Positions 1 to 5,268 of a stretch of DNA of 6,875 nt are shown piece by piece. The number at the start of each line of letters is the position of its first letter. Position 1 is the stretch's first letter. The DNA comes from VAZQ01 sp035552735 (GTDB lineage: Bacteria; Pseudomonadota; Alphaproteobacteria; Rhizobiales; Xanthobacteraceae). The notes beneath the pieces are model-generated. The model did no database searches. It was not told the origin of the DNA and saw only the letters and a list, made by a program, of their open reading frames with translations. The stretch covers positions 1-6,875 of the forward strand of contig DASZKX010000250.1 in NCBI GenBank assembly GCA_035552735.1. The letters run 5' to 3'. The position numbers and the translations under genes were made by a program.

Positions 1-1422
1 ATCGCGATCCGGGCCGCCGGCTACGACCTGACCGGCCCCAAGAGCCTCGATATCGGGGCCGGCGCGGCCGCGACCGCCGACATCAAGCTGCAGAAAGCCA
101 AGAACGTGGCCGCCCAGCTCTCCAATGCCGAATGGCTGCTGAGCGCGCCCGGCGACGACAAGATCAAGTCCTTCCTGCCCGACTGTGTCGGCTGCCACAC
201 CCTGCAGCGTATCTTCACGTCGGTGCATGATCAGGAGGAATTCAAGGGTATATTCACCAGGATGGGCCGCTATGCGCCCGAGAGCGTGCCGGCCCACCCG
301 CAGCTGATCAAGGCCGGCGGCGCGCGCAGCGAGCGCCCGCGGGTGCCTGCCGCCATGATGGACGCCGCGGCCGATTATCTGACCAGCGTCAATCTGAGCA
401 GCACGGACCAGGAGGGATTCACCCTGAAGCGGCTGCCGCGTCCGAAGGGCCGCGCCACCCACGTGATCGTCACCGAATACGATCTGCCGCGCAAGGAAGC
501 CCAGCCGCACGACGTAATCGTCGATACCGACGGGCACGCCTGGTATTCGGATTTCGGCAACCAGTTCGTGGGCGAGCTCGATCCCAAGACCGGCAAAGTG
601 ATGGACGTCAAGTTGCCGCTGTTGCGCGACGACCAGCCCAAGGGCTCGCTCGACATGGAGTTCGACCCCGACGGCAACATCTGGGTCGGCATGTCGTACC
701 AGGCCGGCGCCTCCAAGGTCGACCGCAAGACCAAGGAGGTCAAAACCTATCCGCTGCCGCCGCAATGGGCCAACATCACGACCCAGACCAACATGGTCAC
801 GCCGACGCATATGTATGTCGACAACAAGGTGTGGATGACCGACACCGAGACCCACAATCTCTATCGGCTCGATCTCAAGTCCGGGCAGTGGGAGAACAAG
901 GGCGAGGCGACCTCGGCGGACGGCAAGAAGATCAGCGGCTATGGGCTGCCGAGCGACAAGGACAACAACGTCTATATGTTCTCGTTCGGCGATACCCGGA
1001 TCGGCACGCTCGACGCCAAGACCAACGTGGCGCAAATCTGGGCGACCCCGACGCCGCGTTCGCGCCCGCGCCGCGGCCGGCTGGACGACCAGGGCCACGT
1101 CTGGTTCGGGGAATATGCCGGCAACGCGATCGGCATGTTCGATCCGGCGACGCAGCAGATCAAGGAATACAAGCTGCCGACGGCCTGGAGCGAGCCCTAC
1201 GACGTGGCGCCCACCAAAGGAGGCGCGGAGGTGTGGACCGGCTCCATGATGAGCGATCAGGTCGCGCGGCTCGACACCAAGACCGACCAGATTACGGAAT
1301 ATCTGCTGCCGCACTCGACCAATATCCGGCGCGTGTTCGTGCAGGAGAGCGGTCCGCGGGAGGCGGTCTGGTTCGGCAACAATCACGGCGCCGCGCTCGT
1401 GAGGGTCGAGCCGCTGGATTGA
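1..1422 (+). CDS. Carboxypeptidase-regulatory-like / cytochrome c / Vgb-type seven-bladed propeller protein (5' partial)
   Basis: The frame is open from base 1 to the TGA at 1420-1422, giving 473 visible residues; the N-terminus, and any signal peptide, lies outside the window. An internal GTG at 106 is not a likely start because the frame and homologous-looking sequence continue upstream. Residues 1-35 (IRAAGYDLTGP, then an alternating hydrophobic stretch) look like the end of a carboxypeptidase-regulatory-like beta-sandwich. Residues 45-132 form a small c-type cytochrome segment with heme motif C62-V-G-C65-H66 and a closing helix (AADYL); M88 or M119/M120 could be the sixth ligand. Residues 157-473 carry seven repeats of the type D-x-x-G-x-x-W-x-x-(D/E/G) followed by a (L/F)D-x-K/A-T strand end, starting near residues 170, 217, 269, 314, 359, 400 and 443: a seven-bladed propeller of the streptogramin lyase (Vgb, COG4257-like) type. 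Heme c attachment implies a periplasmic location. Its role is unknown; electron transfer or ligand sensing is inference. Confidence 0.85.
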   Translation: MAIRAAGYDLTGPKSLDIGAGAAATADIKLQKAKNVAAQLSNAEWLLSAPGDDKIKSFLPDCVGCHTLQRIFTSVHDQEEFKGIFTRMGRYAPESVPAHPQLIKAGGARSERPRVPAAMMDAAADYLTSVNLSSTDQEGFTLKRLPRPKGRATHVIVTEYDLPRKEAQPHDVIVDTDGHAWYSDFGNQFVGELDPKTGKVMDVKLPLLRDDQPKGSLDMEFDPDGNIWVGMSYQAGASKVDRKTKEVKTYPLPPQWANITTQTNMVTPTHMYVDNKVWMTDTETHNLYRLDLKSGQWENKGEATSADGKKISGYGLPSDKDNNVYMFSFGDTRIGTLDAKTNVAQIWATPTPRSRPRRGRLDDQGHVWFGEYAGNAIGMFDPATQQIKEYKLPTAWSEPYDVAPTKGGAEVWTGSMMSDQVARLDTKTDQITEYLLPHSTNIRRVFVQESGPREAVWFGNNHGAALVRVEPLD

Positions 1423-1445
1423 GGCGAGCCGAGGAGATGAATGTG

Positions 1446-1477
1446 GCAATGGCCGGGTGTCCCGGCCATTTGCTTTT
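1446..1477 (+). terminator. Rho-independent terminator of the propeller gene
   Basis: A perfect 10-bp stem pairs 1448-1457 (AATGGCCGGG) with 1461-1470 (CCCGGCCATT) around a 3-base TGT loop. It can be extended by GC/GC at 1446-1447 and 1472-1473 with one bulged T. TTTT follows at 1474-1477. It begins 23 bases after the stop codon of the plus-strand gene. Read on the minus strand the same stem has no T-run after it, so it should terminate the plus-strand transcript more efficiently than the facing operon. Confidence 0.8.
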
Positions 1478-1482
1478 GCGTC

Positions 1483-1575
1483 TGGTAGGATGGGTTAGCG
1501 CCCAGCGACGGGCTCACCACGACGGAGTTGGCGGTGAGCGGCGTGTAACCCACCGCCGCCGTTGACGGGTTACGC
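1483..1575. repeat. Nested palindromic intergenic repeat (GGGTTA/TAACCC type)
   Basis: The outer arms TGGGTTA (1491-1497) and TAACCCA (1546-1552) are inverted repeats. Inside them GCTCACC (1512-1518) pairs with GGTGAGC (1533-1539). A further GGGTTACGC at 1567-1575 can pair instead with GCG-TG-TAACCC at 1541-1551, so two hairpins compete for the same arm. The element fills the space between two convergent genes. From memory, GGGTTAGCG...TAACCCACC palindromes are scattered through intergenic regions of Bradyrhizobium-like genomes; this copy looks degenerate. It could also help end the minus-strand operon transcript, but no T-run supports classical intrinsic termination. Confidence 0.55.
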
Positions 1576-1599
1576 GGCCACTCACCGCGGAACGTGGCG

Positions 1600-3027
1600 T
1601 CACGCCTGCGAGATGAACTTCCGCACCATGTAGGCCTCCATGCCTTCGATGCCGCCTTCGTGGCCGTAGCCGGAATCCTTGACGCCGCCGAACGGCGTCT
1701 CGGGCGTTGAGATCGCCACGCTGTTGACCCCGACCATACCGGATTCGAGCGCATCCCCGATCGCATTTGCGGTCTGCGCCGATCCAGTGAACGCATAGGC
1801 GGCGAGCCCGAACGGCAGCGCATTGGCGCGCGCCACCACCTCGTCGAAAGTCTTGAAGGTCACCACCGGGGCGATCGGGCCGAACGGCTCCTGCGTCATC
1901 AGCTTGCAGTCGTCCGGCAAGTCGGTGATCACGGTCGGCTCGAAGAAGTGGCCCTGGTTGGCGCGCCGCTTGCCGCCGGCGACGACCTTGCCGCCGCGGC
2001 TCTTGCTGTCGTTGACGATCGCCTCCATGGCGTCGAGCCGGCGCGCATTGGCGAGCGGCCCCATGGTGGTGCCGGGCTCGAGCCCATCCCCGAGCTTGAT
2101 CCCATTGGCGAACTCGGTGAAGCGCTTGAGGAAGCGGTCGTAGACCGGCTCCTGCACGTAGAAGCGCGTCGGCGAGATGCAGACCTGCCCGGCATTGCGA
2201 TATTTGAACGCCGCGATGGTGTCGGCGGTCTTCTCCGGATCGGCATCGGCGAACACCACGACCGGCGAATGGCCGCCGAGCTCCATGGTGGCCCGTTTCA
2301 TCCCCTTGGCGGCGAGGCCGGCCAGGTGCTTGCCAACCGGCACCGAGCCGGTGAAGGAGATCTTGCGCACCAGATCGGACGCGATCAGGTGCTCCGACAC
2401 GTTGGCCGGCACCCCGAACACCATGTTGAGCACGCCGGCCGGCACGCCGGCATCCACGAAGCAGCGCACCAGCTCGACGCAGCTGCCGGGCGTCTCCTCC
2501 GACGGCTTGATGATGATGGAGCAGCCGGCCGCCAGCGCGGCACCGATCTTGCGCGCCGGCGTGAGCGTCGGGAAGTTCCAGGGCGTGAAGGCGGCGACCA
2601 CGCCGACCGGCTCCTGCGTGACCAGCTGACGGGTGCCCTTCACCCGGCCCGGGATGATCCGCCCATAGGCGCGGCGGCCCTCTTCCGCGAACCACTCGAT
2701 GATGTCGGCGGTGACCAGCACCTCTCCCCGCGATTCGGCCAGCACCTTGCCCTGCTCCTGGGTCATGATGCGGGCGATGGCTTCGGCCCGCTCGCGCACC
2801 AGCTCGGCGGCCTTGCGCAGCACCTTGGCGCGATCATAGGCCGGGGTCGCGCGCCAGAGCGCGAGGCCGGCTTTCGCGGCCTCCAGCGCCTGGTCGAGAT
2901 CGCTCGCGCCCGCGTGGGGCAGCCGCGCCAGCGGCTTCTCGGTCGCCGGATTGACGACGTCCTCGCCTTGGCGGCCGTCTCCGTTGCGCCAGGCGCCGCC
3001 GATATAGAGGGCAAGATCGGTATACAT
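1600..3027 (-). CDS. NAD(P)-dependent succinate-semialdehyde dehydrogenase-like aldehyde dehydrogenase
   Basis: This 475-residue protein has the usual length of the aldehyde dehydrogenase superfamily and every catalytic landmark. FTPWNFP has oxyanion-hole N151, IIIKPSEETP has K174 of the cofactor site, FTGS lies at 225-228, ELGG has general-base E249, and GQVC has nucleophile C283; E380-P-F and the closing PFGGVKDSGYGHEGG segment are also intact. It should be a soluble cytosolic enzyme oxidising an aldehyde to the acid. The closest match by eye is the GabD-like succinate-semialdehyde group, but C283 is followed by ISPTR, not the V-C-A-N-R of E. coli GabD. The second Cys of that CxC pair is therefore absent, and glutarate- or ketoglutarate-semialdehyde and other short aldehydes remain possible. 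The ATG at 3027 is supported by GAGG (3034-3037 on the opposite strand) with a 6-base spacer. It is the last gene of the minus-strand cluster, 73 bp after the SDR, and converges on the propeller gene. Confidence 0.88.
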   Translation of the reverse strand: MYTDLALYIGGAWRNGDGRQGEDVVNPATEKPLARLPHAGASDLDQALEAAKAGLALWRATPAYDRAKVLRKAAELVRERAEAIARIMTQEQGKVLAESRGEVLVTADIIEWFAEEGRRAYGRIIPGRVKGTRQLVTQEPVGVVAAFTPWNFPTLTPARKIGAALAAGCSIIIKPSEETPGSCVELVRCFVDAGVPAGVLNMVFGVPANVSEHLIASDLVRKISFTGSVPVGKHLAGLAAKGMKRATMELGGHSPVVVFADADPEKTADTIAAFKYRNAGQVCISPTRFYVQEPVYDRFLKRFTEFANGIKLGDGLEPGTTMGPLANARRLDAMEAIVNDSKSRGGKVVAGGKRRANQGHFFEPTVITDLPDDCKLMTQEPFGPIAPVVTFKTFDEVVARANALPFGLAAYAFTGSAQTANAIGDALESGMVGVNSVAISTPETPFGGVKDSGYGHEGGIEGMEAYMVRKFISQA

Positions 3028-3100
3028 GGGGGACCTCGTTCGTTTGTCGCGGCCGGGTTAGCACTAAATGCCGGAGAGTTCACCCGCCTTCGAGACGCCG
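3028..3100 (-). promoter_or_regulatory. Gap between SDR and aldehyde dehydrogenase with a good RBS
   Basis: This is the largest internal gap of the minus-strand cluster, 73 bases. It holds the GAGGT ribosome binding site (3033-3037) six bases from the ATG at 3027. I see no convincing -35/-10 pair and no terminator hairpin with a T-run, so read-through from the SDR is the simplest view; an internal promoter is not excluded. Confidence 0.45.
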
Positions 3101-3868
3101 TCAGGTCAGGAACGCCCCGCCATTGGCGTGGATGGTCTGCCCGTTGACGAAGCGGCCGCCCGGCCCGCAGAGAAACCGCACCACCGCCGCCACATCGCCG
3201 GGCGTGCCGTAGCTTCCGAACAAGGTGCGGTTCACCTGGTGGTGCTGGGGCTCGGGCAGGCCGGGGTCGCGCGGCCGCTCGATCAGGCCCGGCGACACGC
3301 AGTTCACCGTCACCTTGTCGGCCGCGAGGTCATGCGCCAGCGCGTGCGTCAGGCCGATCAAGCCGGCCTTGGCGGCGATCACATGGGCGCGGTGCTTGGA
3401 GCCGGTATGGGCGCTCAGGCCCCCGATATTGACGATGGCGCCGGCGCCGCTCTGCTTGAGGGCCGGCAGGCAGGCCTGCACGCAATGAAACGCGCCCTCC
3501 AGGATGACCGCCATGACGGCGCGCCAATCCGCGATGGTCATCGCATCGATTGCCTTCTCGTCGCGCACGGCGGCATTGTTGATCAAAATGTCGATGCGGC
3601 CGAAGCGCGCGAGCGCGGCCGCCGCCATGGCCTGCACGGCCCCGGCATCGGTGACGTCGGCGAGGCAGACCAGCGCCGTGCCGCCGCCTTTCATGATCGC
3701 CTGCGCCACCGCGTCGGCTTCGGCGCGGTTGTGGCGGGCATTGACCACCACGGCGGCGCCGCCGGCCGCCAGCGCGAGCGCGATCGAGCGGCCAATGTTG
3801 CGGCCGGAGCCGGTCACCAGGGCAACGCGTCCGTCCAATTCCTTGCCGGCTTCAGGCATCCCCGTCAT
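3101..3868 (-). CDS. SDR family oxidoreductase with a degenerate catalytic tetrad
   Basis: The 255-residue product has the length and order of a classical short-chain dehydrogenase/reductase. Cofactor motif TGSGRNIG is at 19-26, NAR at 43-45 at the end of strand 2 (the Arg suggests NADP(H)), LADVTD at 69-74, NNAA at 97-100, the PG turn at 193-194 and a typical SDR C-terminus (NGQTIHANGGAFL). Aligned by hand with FabG, the catalytic Asn site is I122 (AVILEG), the Ser site is G150 (VNIGGL) and the Tyr site is V163 (HVIAAK); only Lys K167 remains. The codons were re-read from the DNA and the frame is clean, so this is not a sequencing artefact visible here. It may be a non-canonical subfamily with altered chemistry or a binding/structural role. 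I recall similar IGGL...RAHV..AKAGL proteins annotated as 3-oxoacyl-ACP reductases in Bradyrhizobium, which I cannot verify. Its ATG overlaps the MmgE/PrpD stop (ATGA), implying translational coupling; a second ATG at 3859 is an alternative start. Confidence 0.87.
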   Translation of the reverse strand: MTGMPEAGKELDGRVALVTGSGRNIGRSIALALAAGGAAVVVNARHNRAEADAVAQAIMKGGGTALVCLADVTDAGAVQAMAAAALARFGRIDILINNAAVRDEKAIDAMTIADWRAVMAVILEGAFHCVQACLPALKQSGAGAIVNIGGLSAHTGSKHRAHVIAAKAGLIGLTHALAHDLAADKVTVNCVSPGLIERPRDPGLPEPQHHQVNRTLFGSYGTPGDVAAVVRFLCGPGGRFVNGQTIHANGGAFLT

Positions 3869-3872
3869 CCTC
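3857..3872 (-). promoter_or_regulatory. Start region of the SDR: ATGA overlap and two candidate starts
   Basis: On the minus strand GAGG (3872-3869) abuts the first ATG (3868-3866), which shares ATGA with the upstream stop (3867-3865). A second in-frame ATG lies at 3859-3857. GAGG sits 0 bases before the first ATG but 9 bases before the second, so the Shine-Dalgarno position favours the start at 3859 (a protein three residues shorter), whereas stop-start coupling favours 3868. Both keep the complete Rossmann motif. Confidence 0.5.
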
Positions 3873-5238
3873 GCAACACGCCGAGATCGACCGGCTGGTC
3901 GAAGAATTTCCCAGCGAGCTTGAGCGCCGCATCGGTCTTGCCGCGGTCCCAGCCGCCATGTTGGGCGTTGAGGGCGAGCTTCTCCTCGAGGTCGGTGCGG
4001 GTGAGCGGCTCATGGGCACCGCCCCGCAGATGCGGCTGGCGTTCCTCGATAACGCTGCCGTCCATCAGCGTCACCCGGATATGGCCGGTGAACTCGTTCG
4101 GATAGGGATTGTCCGGATCGATCCGGTAGCTCACCCGGGAGGCCAGCGCCACCACGGCGGGCTCGCGCACGGCCGCATCCGAGAAGGCATCGAGCCCAAC
4201 ATTGCCGCGCACGAAGCCGGCCGCGATGCAATAGGGACTGGAGAATTTGGCGCCGTAGCCATTGCCCGGGCGCTGCTTGGCGGCAAGCGGCTCCCACAGC
4301 CGGTGCACGGTTCCTTCGGCCACCTCGCACACGATCTCCTTGATGGCCTCAGGCTTGATACCGCGCGCCGCCAGCCGCCGCGCGCAGTCGATATAGGGAT
4401 GGGTCATGGTGCCGCACGGATAGGGCTTGAACGCCAAAGTTTCGGTCACCCAGCGCTCGCCGAAATCGCCGACCAGTGCATCGTAATCGCCGGTGGTGGT
4501 GTGGGCGAAGCCGTTGAACAACCCGTGCACGCCTTCGAGCACGGTGCGCGGGCCGACGAAACCTTCGCGGCCCAAGAGCGCGGCGCGCAGGCCCGATTGC
4601 GCCGCCCAGCCCGGATGCAGGCGCTTGGTCCAAGCGCCTTCGGCCAGATATTCGATGATGCCGCTCGCCATGGAGCCGACGATGCCGAGCGCGTCGACCA
4701 GCGGGCGCGACGGCAGCCGCAGCGCCGCCCCGACGCCGGCGGCGGCCGCCACGGCACCGTAGATCGCGGTCGGATGGAAGCCGGCCTTGTGCACCGCCTT
4801 TGGGGCCACCAGGCCGAGACGACAGATGGTCTCGACCCCGACCGCGATGCCCAAAAGGGCCGCCTGCCCGTGCAGACGGTGCCGCTCGCAGGCCGCCAGC
4901 ACTGCCGGCACGATCACGGCACCTGCATGCACCGGACCGCCCTCGAAGGTGTCGTCGAAGTCCTCCCCATGGGTCGCGGTGCCGTTGACGAAGGCGGCCC
5001 CGGCCGCGCTCATCGGCCGCGCATGCCCGATGGCGGTGCAGCCGCCTTCGTCGTCCCAACCCGCGATCGCGCTCTTGACGTAGGGCTCGTGGCGCGCCGT
5101 CACGCACAGGCCGATCACGTCGATCAGCAGGTCTTCGCATTTGCGGCGCACGGCGGCGGGCAGCCGCGCCGGCTCGAGCGCGGCGATCTTGCTCGCCAAA
5201 TGCTCGGCGACCGCGATACGGGGAAGCTCAGTGTCCAT
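3865..5238 (-). CDS. MmgE/PrpD family protein (2-methylcitrate dehydratase / cis-aconitate decarboxylase superfamily)
   Basis: The product is 457 residues, the normal length for this family. The family includes PrpD (2-methylcitrate dehydratase), cis-aconitate decarboxylase (ACOD1/IRG1) and iminodisuccinate epimerase, all acting on di- or tricarboxylates in the cytosol without a metal cofactor. Visible landmarks are the helical N-domain, HGEDFDDT (90-97) with D93 and T97, H104 in GPVHAGAV, H155 in GFHPTAIYG, K205 in TKRLHPGWAAQ, and KPYPCGTMTHPYID (271-284) with H280. From memory these correspond to ACOD1 D93, T97, H103, H159, K207 and H277, so the active-site frame appears intact. The lid-domain region follows to the end. 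The exact reaction cannot be assigned. The ATG at 5238 lies 30 bp after the permease stop; its leader is C-rich with no convincing Shine-Dalgarno, so translation may depend on the upstream gene. It shares ATGA with the SDR. Confidence 0.87.
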   Translation of the reverse strand: MDTELPRIAVAEHLASKIAALEPARLPAAVRRKCEDLLIDVIGLCVTARHEPYVKSAIAGWDDEGGCTAIGHARPMSAAGAAFVNGTATHGEDFDDTFEGGPVHAGAVIVPAVLAACERHRLHGQAALLGIAVGVETICRLGLVAPKAVHKAGFHPTAIYGAVAAAAGVGAALRLPSRPLVDALGIVGSMASGIIEYLAEGAWTKRLHPGWAAQSGLRAALLGREGFVGPRTVLEGVHGLFNGFAHTTTGDYDALVGDFGERWVTETLAFKPYPCGTMTHPYIDCARRLAARGIKPEAIKEIVCEVAEGTVHRLWEPLAAKQRPGNGYGAKFSSPYCIAAGFVRGNVGLDAFSDAAVREPAVVALASRVSYRIDPDNPYPNEFTGHIRVTLMDGSVIEERQPHLRGGAHEPLTRTDLEEKLALNAQHGGWDRGKTDAALKLAGKFFDQPVDLGVLRG

Positions 5239-5268
5239 GGGAATCCAAGTGTTGGGGGCTTTGGGGGA
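5239..5268 (-). promoter_or_regulatory. C-rich leader between permease and MmgE/PrpD gene
   Basis: This 30-base gap contains, on the plus strand, TTGGGGG twice (5252-5258 and 5261-5267), so the transcript carries two CCCCCAA units. There is no purine-rich Shine-Dalgarno before the ATG at 5238; the best match is a weak TTGGA. The feature is reported because it affects how confident one can be about the MmgE/PrpD start. No function for the C-runs is claimed. Confidence 0.35.

Noticed and set aside
106..1422. GTG at 106 as the start of the propeller gene
   Set aside because: The frame continues open to base 1 with domain-like sequence, and starting at 106 would leave the heme protein without a signal peptide.
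765..1565. Plus-strand open frame (266 codons) inside and past the propeller gene
   Set aside because: It is frame-shifted relative to the clear propeller repeats, is Arg/Gln-rich, and runs through the terminator.
1514..2695. Minus-strand open frame (393 codons) overlapping the aldehyde dehydrogenase in another frame
   Set aside because: The translation is low-complexity Arg/Gly/Ala and the other frame holds all the ALDH motifs; it is a GC-driven shadow.
1948..3147. Long plus-strand open frame (399 codons) opposite the aldehyde dehydrogenase
   Set aside because: It is antisense to a gene with complete catalytic motifs. The translation is rich in Gly/Arg/His/Ala with no recognisable fold, as expected for a mirror frame in high-GC DNA.
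3068..4105. Plus-strand open frame (345 codons) opposite the SDR
   Set aside because: It is antisense to two well-supported genes, with His/Arg/Gly-rich composition and no domain.
4349..5140. Minus-strand open frame (263 codons) within the MmgE/PrpD gene
   Set aside because: It is an Arg-rich shadow frame; the MmgE/PrpD motifs are all in the other frame.
5252..5267. Possible G-quadruplex from two G5 runs
   Set aside because: Only two G-runs are present, and an intramolecular quadruplex needs four; no further runs lie nearby.
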